Positions 23,815 through 32,293 of a stretch of DNA of 64,000 bases are shown piece by piece (position 1 is the stretch's first letter; each line of letters starts with the position of its first letter). Origin of the DNA: JAHIVN01 sp018816645. GTDB taxonomy: Bacteria > Patescibacteriota > Dojkabacteria > JAHIVN01. The notes below the pieces were generated by a model that did no database searches, was not told the DNA's origin, and saw nothing but the letters and a program-made list of their open reading frames with translations. The stretch is from assembly GCA_043816305.1 (NCBI GenBank), contig JBDRHZ010000001.1:20265-84264 (forward strand), given 5' to 3'. The translations under genes were made by a program, and so were the position numbers.

Positions 23815-24951
23815 TCACGATAAACATCTTGCAACATCTTTCAAACCATTCACTTTGCTCATCTTTACCCTCATCTTCTTCGCTCCTTCAAAGCCTGAAA
23901 AGTAACTCATCAAATGCTTCCGCATCTCATAAAACCTCTTCTCTCCCTTATACTCAACATATAACTTCGCATGCTCCAGGACAATTTTACCTGCTTCTGA
24001 GATTTGAGTTTTCCAGCCAGAGGCTGGCTTGCCTGCCTCTTGGCATGGTCCCTGTCTGCGCAGGCAGGCGCCTTTGGCGGAGACATTTGAGTTATTAAAT
24101 ATTACTGCGGGTTCAATGTCTCCTGACTTGAACCCAACTTTTTCCTCAACTCTAAATACCGACGGTTTCCCGACCGCACCTCTGCCAATCATAACACCAC
24201 TACACCCTGTCTGCTTGAACATTTTTTGAGCATCGGCAAAACTCTTTACATCTCCATTCCCGATAATCGGTACTTTCGATACTTTAACAGCTCGTTTGAT
24301 AGCGCCCCAATCCGCCTCCCCCTTGTAAGCCTGTTTAAAAGTTCTTGCGTGCAATGAAATAAAGTCAGGTTTTACTTTATTTAAAGTTTCGATCCATTCC
24401 TCCGTGATATCTTCATCGTAACCCGTACGTGTTTTAATAGAAATTGTAATCTCCCTGCTTTGATCCTCCTTGATATTCCACTCTTTTTTCTTCTTTTCGA
24501 TTAGATCAACTAGATCATTTTGATCACTTAATCTTTCCCTATAATCAGCAACCGCCTGCTTCACAGCTTTGATAATATCTAATGCTAATTCCGGCTCTCT
24601 GATCAATGCCGCTCCTCCTCCTTTTCCGGCAATATTCTTTGCCGGGCAGCCCATATTGATATCAATCCCATCAAAGCCAAGCTTACAAACAACTAAAGCT
24701 GCTTGGTAAAAGTACTCAGGCTCCCTACCGAAAAGCTGAGCTGCAATCGGCCTTTGAATTTCCGTGTAACGAAGAATATCAACCAGCTTATCTGTTGCCC
24801 GAATGAGTCCCTGGGCATTCACAAACTCAGTAAAAAGAAGATCTGGATTTCCGTATTTCTTGACTATCTCACGAAAGGCACAGTCAGTGTAGCCGTCCAT
24901 AGGAGCAAGAGCGAGAATTTGTTTTTTGTTTTTTAGAAGATTCTTTATCAT
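23815..24951 (-). CDS. dus: tRNA-dihydrouridine synthase (Dus)
   Basis: A 378-aa FMN enzyme that reduces uridine in tRNA. The TIM-barrel start ALAPMDGYTDCAFREIV, QLFGREPEYF, GIDINMGCPAKNIAGKGGGA with the catalytic Cys, VSIKTR-type ISIKTRTGY, SLHARTFKQAYKGEADW and PIIGNGDVKSFADA are all diagnostic. Residues about 290-312 (SAKGACLRRQGPCQEAGKP) are an insertion encoded by a palindromic repeat cluster near 24011-24084, placed between the barrel and the C-terminal helical domain. The alpha/beta hydrolase gene lies 9 nt upstream on the same strand. Confidence 0.93.
   Translation of the reverse strand: MIKNLLKNKKQILALAPMDGYTDCAFREIVKKYGNPDLLFTEFVNAQGLIRATDKLVDILRYTEIQRPIAAQLFGREPEYFYQAALVVCKLGFDGIDINMGCPAKNIAGKGGGAALIREPELALDIIKAVKQAVADYRERLSDQNDLVDLIEKKKKEWNIKEDQSREITISIKTRTGYDEDITEEWIETLNKVKPDFISLHARTFKQAYKGEADWGAIKRAVKVSKVPIIGNGDVKSFADAQKMFKQTGCSGVMIGRGAVGKPSVFRVEEKVGFKSGDIEPAVIFNNSNVSAKGACLRRQGPCQEAGKPASGWKTQISEAGKIVLEHAKLYVEYKGEKRFYEMRKHLMSYFSGFEGAKKMRVKMSKVNGLKDVARCLS
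24011..24084 (-). repeat. Palindromic repeat cluster encoded in frame within dus
   Basis: Three adjacent palindromes occur: CCAGCCAGAGGCTGG, CCTGTCTGCGCAGGCAGG, and a GCGCCTTTGGCGG variant. The first contains GCCAGAGGC, the complement of the GCCTCTGGC core seen elsewhere. Translated, it adds about 23 residues rich in Gly, Ala, Arg and Cys to Dus without breaking the frame. This resembles the protein-coding palindromic elements known from Rickettsia. Confidence 0.65.
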
Positions 24952-24960
24952 AAATTGATC

Positions 24961-25710
24961 TTAAGGTTTCAACTCTCTCACAATATCCTCAACAACTTCC
25001 TCTGCCTTATCAACACAAACTCTATGTTTGCCATCTAATAAAAATGCTTTAATATCAGAAAAACTTTGCTTAATGACTTCAAAGCTTTTTATAGGCAGCA
25101 CTCCATCATCCTTGCCCCAGAATAACAGGGTCTTATCTTTTACGGACATCATATCCATCTTAAGATCAAAAGAATTAAACATGTCGGATACTTTTGACAA
25201 ATCTCCAAAATGTTTAGAAAGATTAATAATTTTATCTCGATAAGCGTCACTCTTATTTTTTCTGAATATATTCTTAAGAATCAATCGAAAATCAGAGTAA
25301 ATAACATACAAAATAGCACCATTAAGCTTTTTCATCTTCGCTCCCGCCGGAGAAAAAAGCACTAATTCTTTAAAATGCTCTGGATGGGAGGCCTTTGTCT
25401 TTATCGCAATTGCTCCTCCAAAAGAATGTCCTGACAAAATTGGATGTATTCTCAATTTTTTCACAAATTCAGACACTAACTCCGCGTAATTTTCAAGTTC
25501 CCACCTCTTTGGTATCTTGGAAGAATTCCCCGCTCCAGGATATGAGAATGCCCACACACGGAAATGCTTTGCCAGCTCATTAATAAGTGGGAAATAGCTC
25601 CTATAACTGACACCGCCGCCATGGAGGAAGAGGAAATCAGGACCAGAACCGAGAGTAATATATTCGATATCTAAACCTTTAATTTGGGTAAATTCCTCTT
25701 TCATATTCAA
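24961..25710 (-). CDS. Alpha/beta hydrolase
   Basis: A 249-aa alpha/beta-hydrolase fold protein. The oxyanion region is DFLFLHGGGVSYRSYFPLI, the nucleophile elbow is LSGHSFGGAIAIK with the catalytic Ser, the acid is the Asp in LLFWGKDDGVLP, and the catalytic His is in LLDGKHRVCVDKAEEV. No signal peptide is present, so it is cytoplasmic. The substrate is unknown. It shares a strand with dus, 9 nt away. Confidence 0.9.
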   Translation of the reverse strand: MNMKEEFTQIKGLDIEYITLGSGPDFLFLHGGGVSYRSYFPLINELAKHFRVWAFSYPGAGNSSKIPKRWELENYAELVSEFVKKLRIHPILSGHSFGGAIAIKTKASHPEHFKELVLFSPAGAKMKKLNGAILYVIYSDFRLILKNIFRKNKSDAYRDKIINLSKHFGDLSKVSDMFNSFDLKMDMMSVKDKTLLFWGKDDGVLPIKSFEVIKQSFSDIKAFLLDGKHRVCVDKAEEVVEDIVRELKP

Positions 25711-25876
25711 GTCAGTTAGTAGTGAAATAGTTTAATAGCAAATCGTTGTTTAGACACTAAAAGCTGGTTCAATTTAATACAAGTACTCTTATTTTAAGTT
25801 ACGATTCATTTACAAAACCATACTTTTAAACAATTAGAAACGTAGCTCCTGCTTTGAACCAATCTATTCAGTACTG

Positions 25877-26827
25877 CTAAACTACTACCCGCTTGAGCTT
25901 CACACCACTCGCCTCCAGCACCTTGTATCCGATCGTATTCCCAAGATTGTGATCCTGAGCATAAACGACTTTTCTGATCGGAGTCCTCGCAAGCATCTTA
26001 GCACAAACGGGGCACGGAAAAATATTCATATATAAAGAGGTGTTTTCTAATCGAATCCTTTCACGTCTAGCAACTTCAAGCATTTCTACTTCGGCATGAT
26101 TTGTCAGATGCGTTTCGATCATTTCTTGAGCCGGAACTTGAAATTTTTCACGAATCGATCCATCGTGCATCTGATAGGCTTGATAAGACATCACACGGTT
26201 ATGTGTCAGGGCGAGAATTCTCCCGTTTCGAACTAGAGCTGCCGTTGGCTGACCGCACCAGTCCCAGGAGTGTCTTCGTTTCTTTTCTAGAATCTGAAAT
26301 ATTTCGCGATCTGAATACTTCTTCGTTTTTGAATATAACTTTTCAGCCTCGTAATTTTCTTCTATTTTCTTTGTAAATCTTTTTGCCTCTGCTTCATTTA
26401 CAAATGGGCTTTTCAACTCAATCTTAGCTCCGACGCTTACCGCTTCCCAGAATTCTTTCCTATAATGAATCTGCTGAAACCAGGAGCCATTGATAAATAC
26501 TACAACCTTTGGCTTGAGCTCACGAATGATATATTTAAGATCTTTTTGGAAATGACTTAGAATTGCAGGCTTTTCGATTGGTCGGCTCTTCGGCTTATTT
26601 AATTCTTCAATCTTCAGCGGAGAAAACTGTAAAAATCCTTCGAGCCCAGGTATCCATTCATCCTTGAGACAACCAAAGAGTAATTGACATTCGCTAAGTT
26701 CGCTTATTAGTTCCCTAACTCGTTTGTCGCTCATCTGTACCGGCCCAGCCACAAAAGCCAGCTTTCTTGAACCAGTCAGCTTCTTTTTATCTTTATCATT
26801 TAGTTTGTTCCAGTCTAATATTTTCAT
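25877..26827 (-). CDS. Cytidine/dCMP deaminase-fold protein with N-terminal extension
   Basis: About 316 aa from the preferred start MKILDWNKLNDKDK; an upstream ATG at 26878 would add 17 less typical residues. The C-terminal about 130 residues form a zinc deaminase domain with HLTNHAEVEMLEVARRE (HAE) and MNIFPCPVCAKMLART (PCxxC), the dCMP/CMP deaminase arrangement. The N-terminal about 170 residues (KLAFVAGPVQMSDKRV, LLFGCLKDEWIPGLEGF) are unassigned. With thyA 3 kb away, supply of dUMP for dTMP synthesis is a plausible role, but other deaminations are possible. Confidence 0.78.
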   Translation of the reverse strand: MKILDWNKLNDKDKKKLTGSRKLAFVAGPVQMSDKRVRELISELSECQLLFGCLKDEWIPGLEGFLQFSPLKIEELNKPKSRPIEKPAILSHFQKDLKYIIRELKPKVVVFINGSWFQQIHYRKEFWEAVSVGAKIELKSPFVNEAEAKRFTKKIEENYEAEKLYSKTKKYSDREIFQILEKKRRHSWDWCGQPTAALVRNGRILALTHNRVMSYQAYQMHDGSIREKFQVPAQEMIETHLTNHAEVEMLEVARRERIRLENTSLYMNIFPCPVCAKMLARTPIRKVVYAQDHNLGNTIGYKVLEASGVKLKRVVV

Positions 26828-27004
26828 GATGCTATGAGTATACTTAACAACCCGAGAATACGAAAAAAGAAGCAACAAGTCAATCTTCTTCCTTTTTCAA
26901 AATCATTCAAGAATAATTCAAGATTTTTTCAGTTATTAAGTTTCTATTTCTCTTATAATGCAATCAGTTTACCTGCCCCGGTATTTTAGATTACTTTTAA
27001 TCAT

Positions 27005-28003
27005 ATGGAAGATTTACTCGACCTTGATCCACAAGCGCGTCAAACAATACAGGAACAATGGCGAGCCCTATCTGAACAGCCTCTCGGTCCCGCCGAAATG
27101 GATCAAAGAGTCCTAGCAGAGTTAGCAGCTCAAGGTATAGAATCAGCAAAAGTTATTATCGAGCAAACTGGAGTGGGCCTGCCTCTAATACCAAGACTTC
27201 TTCAGGAATATAACTCAAGCCTATTATTTGCATCAGCGATGAATCAAGATCCTTCTAGAGTACAGGCTCTAGAGGCCTTACTATCAGCGCAGCCTGATCT
27301 AGCTCAGCTGGCAAGGGCAACACTGAACTCCCTAGCCCCGGGGATTCAAAGCTTTGGTCCTTTAGACGGAGGCTATACAATCCGATTAGGCCAAGAAGCT
27401 ATTAGTCTGCAAGGATGGGAACTAATTACGAGGATTGAGCAGTTAGGAAAAATTGATTTCACTATTGAAAACATCCACATCACACACGAAGGGCCAGACT
27501 GGAGATCTGTAAGCAGTCTTTTCGCTGTTCAGGCTGTACTTCACTTATTTAAAGAAGTTGATAAATTCTTAACTGATGACACGAGGAATATTTTGTATAT
27601 ACCCACTGTTCTTAGGCCGGATGATGCACTTTGGAGTAATGGACATGCTTATGCCTACAACTTCAAAGCCTTACAGCATTGGGTTTCGTTCTACGCTACT
27701 TGGAAAGCAATAGAGGTATATACCACTCCAGACGATTTAAGAGCAAAGTCAGGCGAAGGGAAAAGAATCCTAGTCCTAGACGAGAGCGATTACAACTTTC
27801 CTCTATCCCCTGTTGAAGCACTTGAAGACAGAACAAAACCTACCTCAGACTGGAAGAGTGCAGTGTATCGTATCCTAGACTTTTCAGCTGTTATGAGATC
27901 TTTAAAGATTATCTTTCCTGTAAGATTGTTCAGAAGATTTAGAGGAACTTGGGTATTTGACCCACCTAATGAAGTTGAACCTCCGGAGACCATGGTTTTT
28001 TAG
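27005..28003 (+). CDS. Unknown protein, 332 aa
   Basis: No family recognised. The first about 120 residues are helix-rich and Gln/Leu/Ala-rich (LDPQARQTIQEQWRALSEQP, LQEYNSSLLFASAMNQDPSR). The middle has a beta-rich part (GGYTIRLGQEAISLQGWELI). The C-terminal third is enriched in aromatic and basic residues (SVYRILDF-like AVYRILDFSAVMRSLK, FPVRLFRRFRGTWVFDPP). No signal peptide, membrane segment or nucleotide-binding motif is visible. It is a lone plus-strand gene between minus-strand genes, near the start of a stretch with several unrecognised proteins. Confidence 0.6.
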   Translation: MEDLLDLDPQARQTIQEQWRALSEQPLGPAEMDQRVLAELAAQGIESAKVIIEQTGVGLPLIPRLLQEYNSSLLFASAMNQDPSRVQALEALLSAQPDLAQLARATLNSLAPGIQSFGPLDGGYTIRLGQEAISLQGWELITRIEQLGKIDFTIENIHITHEGPDWRSVSSLFAVQAVLHLFKEVDKFLTDDTRNILYIPTVLRPDDALWSNGHAYAYNFKALQHWVSFYATWKAIEVYTTPDDLRAKSGEGKRILVLDESDYNFPLSPVEALEDRTKPTSDWKSAVYRILDFSAVMRSLKIIFPVRLFRRFRGTWVFDPPNEVEPPETMVF

Positions 28004-28054
28004 ACTCAATTCAATAAAAAGTTTATTTTGAAAAATTACAGCCAGGAACAGTAC

Positions 28055-29032
28055 TTAAGAAATTATTCCTACCTTCTTCAACACTTTCTGGGTTAACTTC
28101 GATAGCCTATACTTCTTCAAGTTATTTGCCGCCACCCATCTCATCTCTTTCGCATCGTCTCCTGCCTGTCCGCCTCTGGTGGACAGAACTTTTGCTCGAT
28201 AATGTATAAATATACACCTCCACTTCTTCACAAACCCTTCCTCAAAGAGTATTGGCATCTCCTCTTCATCTATTCCTATAAATTTCACATCCTCGATCCT
28301 TAGCTGCGTCTCCTCGAACACCTCTCTTTTCAACGCTTCCTCCAAACTCTCATTTCCATCTACTCCACCGGAAGGAGTCTGCCAGCCATCCTCGAGAGTG
28401 TTTTTCTTTTTTATTAATAATAATTCATTCTTTGAGTTTGTGATTATGCCATTTACTACTATTCTTCTTTCCACAGGCTGATATTTCCCGTACTTCAGAA
28501 TGAACTTCTCGAATTTATCATCCATATAGCTGCTCTCCTCCTTCAGTCGGTCTCCTACCTCACCAGGTGCCCAGCTGATAGGCTGATAGTTGATTTTCAC
28601 AAGCCCGTCAATATATGGGACAACTTGAATATGAAGGTGGCCCACTGTCTTCTGAGCATGACCCAAGGCCCCTTCTCTATAGATAAACCACAGGTTTTTC
28701 TTTTTGAATGCCTTTCGCAGGACCTTTTTGGCTACATACATTACCCCGCGGAGTGCCTCCCACTCTTCATTTGTGAACTCTTTTACATATTCTATATGCC
28801 TGCGTGGAACGATGAGAAGGTGTGCATCAGTATAGGGAAATAAGTTTGAGGTCAAAACGATTCCGTTCTTCTCGAAAATAACATATCTGTCCTTCAAGTC
28901 GCAAAAAACACACTTGTCAACCTTTTTCCAAACGTCATCATACCAGTCCCAGCTTCTGGCTTTTTTCTTCTGCAAGTCGAAAACATTTGTCTGAGGATTG
29001 TAGTATCGTTTTTTTCCCACACTTACAATCAA
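28055..29032 (-). CDS. HIT-Nudix fusion hydrolase
   Basis: A 325-aa two-domain nucleotide hydrolase. The N-terminal HIT domain contains CVFCDLKDRY and the active-site triad in KTVGHLHIQVVPY. The C-terminal Nudix domain has GGVDGNESLEEALKREVFEE, the Gx5Ex7REUxEE motif. HIT enzymes cleave or transfer nucleoside monophosphates and Nudix enzymes cleave nucleoside diphosphates linked to X, so the pair may process one dinucleotide in series. A palindromic repeat (28166-28186) encodes STRGGQAGDD in the Nudix domain. Start choice follows the HIT beginning. Confidence 0.88.
   Translation of the reverse strand: MIVSVGKKRYYNPQTNVFDLQKKKARSWDWYDDVWKKVDKCVFCDLKDRYVIFEKNGIVLTSNLFPYTDAHLLIVPRRHIEYVKEFTNEEWEALRGVMYVAKKVLRKAFKKKNLWFIYREGALGHAQKTVGHLHIQVVPYIDGLVKINYQPISWAPGEVGDRLKEESSYMDDKFEKFILKYGKYQPVERRIVVNGIITNSKNELLLIKKKNTLEDGWQTPSGGVDGNESLEEALKREVFEETQLRIEDVKFIGIDEEEMPILFEEGFVKKWRCIFIHYRAKVLSTRGGQAGDDAKEMRWVAANNLKKYRLSKLTQKVLKKVGIIS
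28158..28188 (-). repeat. Palindromic repeat in frame within HIT-Nudix gene
   Basis: CTGTCC and GGACAG flank GCCTCTGGT (28166-28186), the same core as the palindromes at 6.35, 16.2 and 24.0 kb. It encodes the short loop STRGGQAGDD in the Nudix domain. Confidence 0.6.
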
Positions 29033-29045
29033 AAATTTAACCTTT

Positions 29046-29083
29046 GTAGCTAAACAGCCTACAGCAAACAGCTAAACAAAACT
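29046..29083. repeat. AGCTAAACAGC word repeat, left flank of four-helix-bundle gene
   Basis: Reads TAGCTAAACAGC and GCAAACAGCTAAACA. The opposite flank at 29503-29540 carries the same words in inverted orientation, so the gene at 29086-29439 sits between inverted word repeats. Confidence 0.5.
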
Positions 29084-29085
29084 AT

Positions 29086-29439
29086 TTAGTTGTTTTTCCT
29101 AAGAACGTATAACATTTTCAGGATCTCTTCTCCTTTATACAACAACCTATTTACAGCCTCATCACCGACTAAACCAATTTCCTTGACCAATATTATCATA
29201 TTTACTGCCTCAAGTGTTGACCCACGGGCAATAGTGTAATAGTAATTCTGGTCTTTAGTTGAAGAGCGACCACTTCCCTCTGATATGTTATTCGTTATAG
29301 ATAATCCTGCCCTCACCAACTGCTGAACCAATGTAAATCTGTACTTACTTGGAATATCATCACATAATTTAAAAACTTCTTTAACGAATGAATGAGATTT
29401 TACCCAGACATTTAGACTTTGGAATCTAAACATACCCAT
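29086..29439 (-). CDS. Four-helix-bundle protein (23S rRNA-IVS/S23 type)
   Basis: A 117-aa protein of the four-helix-bundle family originally named from 23S rRNA intervening sequences. The start FRFQSLNVWVKSHSFVKEV, the middle QLVRAGLSITNNISEGSGR and ARGSTLEAVNMIILVKEIG are the conserved family segments. The family is widespread and often near repeats; its function is unknown and it is not diagnostic of rRNA genes. None is visible here. Confidence 0.88.
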   Translation of the reverse strand: MGMFRFQSLNVWVKSHSFVKEVFKLCDDIPSKYRFTLVQQLVRAGLSITNNISEGSGRSSTKDQNYYYTIARGSTLEAVNMIILVKEIGLVGDEAVNRLLYKGEEILKMLYVLRKNN

Positions 29440-29502
29440 TAAACTAATATTTAAAATATCGTTTCTGGGATTTCTGACAATGGGGTAACTTTGTATTTTT
29501 AC

Positions 29503-29540
29503 TGCTTAGCTGTTTAGCTGTTTGCTGCTCAGCTGTCAAG
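29503..29540. repeat. AGCTGTTTAGCTG word repeat, right flank of four-helix-bundle gene
   Basis: Reads GCTTAGCTGTTTAGCTG and TTTGCTGCTCAGCTGTC, the inverted counterpart of the repeat at 29046-29083. It also fills the gap to the next gene on the minus strand. Confidence 0.5.
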
Positions 29541-30149
29541 TTAATTCTCTTTTAAGGGTTTCTTCCTCATCTTCATGAAATCTTTGAAGATATCACCCAT
29601 ATGAGCACCGACTACTCTTTCGACAATTTTTGTAGTCGATATGTAGGGAGACTGACGTTCAACCAGCTTTACCTCGCCGCCATATTCCTTCACTGTCATG
29701 TACTCCTTCGATTTTTTGAAGTCATCGTTCCACCCCTCACCAACAGTTACAAATACATCCGGCTTTAGAAGACCCAGGATAGGCTGACAGCTCGGTGTTG
29801 GAATGATTGTCACGTAGTCAACTGCTTTCAGATACGTCAGTCCTTCAGCTCGAATAGTTTCATCCATGATAGGCTTATTTTTGCCTTTAACTTTTCTGAT
29901 CGATTCGTTGCTGTTTACTCCGACAATAAGCAGATCCCCCTGCTGTTTTGCTTTCACGAGATATCTCATCTGTCCTACGTGCAAGAGGTCCCAGCTACCG
30001 GCTGTAAAAACTATCTTCTTATCCTTATGCTTCTTCCTGAGCTCCAAAAGATCAGTGGTGTCAACATATTTGCCGTTTAGTCGTTCCTGCGGACTCATGT
30101 TTTTATCGCACAAAATAATATTTGAAGAATTTCTCTGCTGCGTTATCAT
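29541..30149 (-). CDS. Cytidylyltransferase-like nucleotidyltransferase
   Basis: A 202-aa enzyme of the nucleotidyltransferase superfamily that includes RfaE C-terminal, TagD and FAD synthetase types. VFTAGSWDLLHVGQMRYL is the nucleotide-binding motif, with HVGQ in place of the usual HxGH; LLIVGVNSNES and YISTTKIVERVV (the ISTT motif) complete the site. The altered second His of HxGH is unusual. It probably activates a sugar phosphate or polyol phosphate with CTP or ATP; the substrate is not predictable. Confidence 0.8.
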   Translation of the reverse strand: MITQQRNSSNIILCDKNMSPQERLNGKYVDTTDLLELRKKHKDKKIVFTAGSWDLLHVGQMRYLVKAKQQGDLLIVGVNSNESIRKVKGKNKPIMDETIRAEGLTYLKAVDYVTIIPTPSCQPILGLLKPDVFVTVGEGWNDDFKKSKEYMTVKEYGGEVKLVERQSPYISTTKIVERVVGAHMGDIFKDFMKMRKKPLKEN

Positions 30150-30208
30150 AATTCATATGCCTTCAAACGTCAAATGTTATAAATATACCTGTTAAATAAT
30201 AGAGCTGC

Positions 30209-30475
30209 TCAAAGATCAATGAGAACATTTTCCTGACTGAAGCCGCAGATAGGACAGTAAAAACTTGCCTCTGAGTAACGAAGCTCGCTTCCGCAGTCAG
30301 GACAAACCGCTTCTCTCAACTTCTCATTTTGGGCAGCCTTGTCTGTACTTGTAGCTTCAATATTGTGCATCTGCATTTCAGGTATAGAAATTGTATAGAA
30401 AATATCTGAACTTGCTTGAGTTTTTTTGGAAGGATTTTGGACGGGAATTAGAAACGCTCTATGCGACCTTTCCAC
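30209..30475 (-). CDS. Zinc-ribbon protein ZR1, downstream of P-loop gene
   Basis: An 88-aa frame starting at 30475 and overlapping the end of the P-loop gene by 17 nt; an internal start MQMHNIEATST would give 55 aa. The C-terminus has a Cys4 zinc ribbon, CPDCGSELRYSEASFYCPIC then GFSQEN. It is clearly paralogous to the small protein at 33429-33614 (shared EASF-CP-CG-SQE). The same-strand overlap suggests cotranslation with the large protein. Function is unknown; an RNA, DNA or protein adaptor role is possible. Confidence 0.6.
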   Translation of the reverse strand: MERSHRAFLIPVQNPSKKTQASSDIFYTISIPEMQMHNIEATSTDKAAQNEKLREAVCPDCGSELRYSEASFYCPICGFSQENVLIDL

Positions 30476-32177
30476 CCAATACCAACACTTGAGCTTTCGT
30501 ACCTACCAATCCTAAAAGCACTTCTCTGGCAAAAAGAGGATCATGAAATGAATAATCCTGTATCAGTCTATTTCTTGTTTCAGCAAAACCATCAGCTACC
30601 AGTGCCGAACAAACAACTTGGACTCTAGACTTTGCTTTGACCTCTTTCGTTCCCAGATCCCAAGCAGCACAATTAACAAGTACTGCTGAATCCTCTAGAA
30701 CTTCATCTAGAACTAAATTTATCAATCTAAGAGAGTCCGCATCAATACTATGCCTTCCACGAATTTCTTTACGTTCCCGATCTCTCGTATTCCGCTTCTT
30801 AGGAATGGAGGTCGGCATATCGAGAATAATCACTTTATTGCCACTTCTTCCTAATGCGTTAAAAAATGTTGAAGCCAAGTATCTGTGTATAAGAAATCTA
30901 ACAGTATTAGCTAACCTAGAAGGGATCCTCACATCCGGATCATGTTCAAGTGCTTGCCTTAAATTTTGATATTCACCTTCTAGGAGGATATCATTAAGAT
31001 AAACTCTTGCAATTACAGACGCAAGACAAGCTATTCCTGCAGTATCGGTTAACCAAATCTTCTGTCTACTATTATCAACCTCAATCTTATCCTTATACCT
31101 CGTATAAAGATGCTCGACTGATCCTGCTCTAAGTTCCATATATATTCTAAATGCCTTCTTTGCACATACCAAACACTCCTCTTCCGTTAACCCGGGAACA
31201 CCTTCTTCATAGATCTTCACCACTTCGGCCCAAAAATCCCTTTCCTGAGCTAGCTCACCACTCAATATATCTGCTCCCTCATCAACAAGTACCTCTATCC
31301 CTAAGGTTTCATACACATATCTCAAATAATCAATAACTGTACTTTTCCCACTTCTTGGACCAGGACTTGAGAAACTTATAAGTACGTTTCGAGCATTTTG
31401 TTGTCTCAGAACTTGATCGGGACGTGCTGACCCCAGAAGGTCATCAGGTCGAACAAAAAATTTAGCTGTTGCTACTTCCATAAAATTTCCAGCCCCCCTT
31501 CCTTCTACATAAAATCCCGTATCAAAAAAAATACTCTGAACAAAGTTTGCCCTATAAGAAACCTTCCAAGCATCGGTAAATATACTCAATTTTGCTCCAA
31601 TCTCTCCTGATTGATACCTAGCCTCAGACCATTCTGATATAAAACTTGCTTCTCGACTCAAACAATCTAGGAACTTATTCACTTGATTAAGAAATGTTAT
31701 ATCTGCATTTGATGCAAACGCTTGCATCACAAGCTCTCTAGATATCTGAAGAGCATATCCCAAAGCTGAAACAGCGCCAAGTCCTACTAAGGGGTTAACC
31801 AGAACCTCAGTCATATCACTTGCTGTATCCATAAGATTAAGAGCACATGCCTGAAAACCTTCATAATCTAAATTTCCTTCAAATAACCTTCCTAAAATAT
31901 ATAAGTAATAGTTGAGACATGCCTCTACTTTTCCGTAAAGATACTCTGACCCTTCAACAGAGGATCTAAGATGATCAACTATAGGTCGCCAACCTCTCTC
32001 GTAGTTGATATGAGCAATCGCGGCCAAATACCCCATTATTTCTCCAGGATCCAATTCTCCAGGATAAACACAAAGGGCCAAGTTCCCTCTTGAGGTCATA
32101 TATGCCTCTGCTGTCACACCACCAAATGGAATACCAAATTTTATAAAGCCAGTATCTTCTTCCATGTGAATTCCCAA
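30459..32177 (-). CDS. Large P-loop kinase-like protein, island copy 1
   Basis: A 572-aa protein. The N-terminal about 260 residues are mostly helical and unassigned. Walker A is GPRSGKST at residues 273-280. A Walker-B-like IWLTDTAGIACL follows near 374. LDMPTSIPKKRNTRDRERKE near residues 452-470 looks like the lid of nucleotide or nucleoside kinases (D-x-P followed by basic residues). The best guess is a thymidylate/deoxynucleoside-kinase-like P-loop domain with a large helical front. It is divergent from a winged-helix regulator and followed by a zinc-ribbon gene. The start could also be M5. No signal or membrane segment is seen. Confidence 0.6.
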   Translation of the reverse strand: MGIHMEEDTGFIKFGIPFGGVTAEAYMTSRGNLALCVYPGELDPGEIMGYLAAIAHINYERGWRPIVDHLRSSVEGSEYLYGKVEACLNYYLYILGRLFEGNLDYEGFQACALNLMDTASDMTEVLVNPLVGLGAVSALGYALQISRELVMQAFASNADITFLNQVNKFLDCLSREASFISEWSEARYQSGEIGAKLSIFTDAWKVSYRANFVQSIFFDTGFYVEGRGAGNFMEVATAKFFVRPDDLLGSARPDQVLRQQNARNVLISFSSPGPRSGKSTVIDYLRYVYETLGIEVLVDEGADILSGELAQERDFWAEVVKIYEEGVPGLTEEECLVCAKKAFRIYMELRAGSVEHLYTRYKDKIEVDNSRQKIWLTDTAGIACLASVIARVYLNDILLEGEYQNLRQALEHDPDVRIPSRLANTVRFLIHRYLASTFFNALGRSGNKVIILDMPTSIPKKRNTRDRERKEIRGRHSIDADSLRLINLVLDEVLEDSAVLVNCAAWDLGTKEVKAKSRVQVVCSALVADGFAETRNRLIQDYSFHDPLFAREVLLGLVGTKAQVLVLGGKVA

Positions 32178-32293
32178 GAATAACCTTACAAATCGAGACA
32201 GATTATAGGCAATTATATCACAAGGTCATTTCTCAAATAAGCTCTAGCCTCTCAATGATTGAAATGTTGTCGTAATTATGTTATAGGACTACT

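Noticed and set aside
29086..29439. Four-helix-bundle gene as evidence for a 23S rRNA intervening sequence
   Set aside because: No rRNA sequence surrounds it; the family is common outside rRNA genes.
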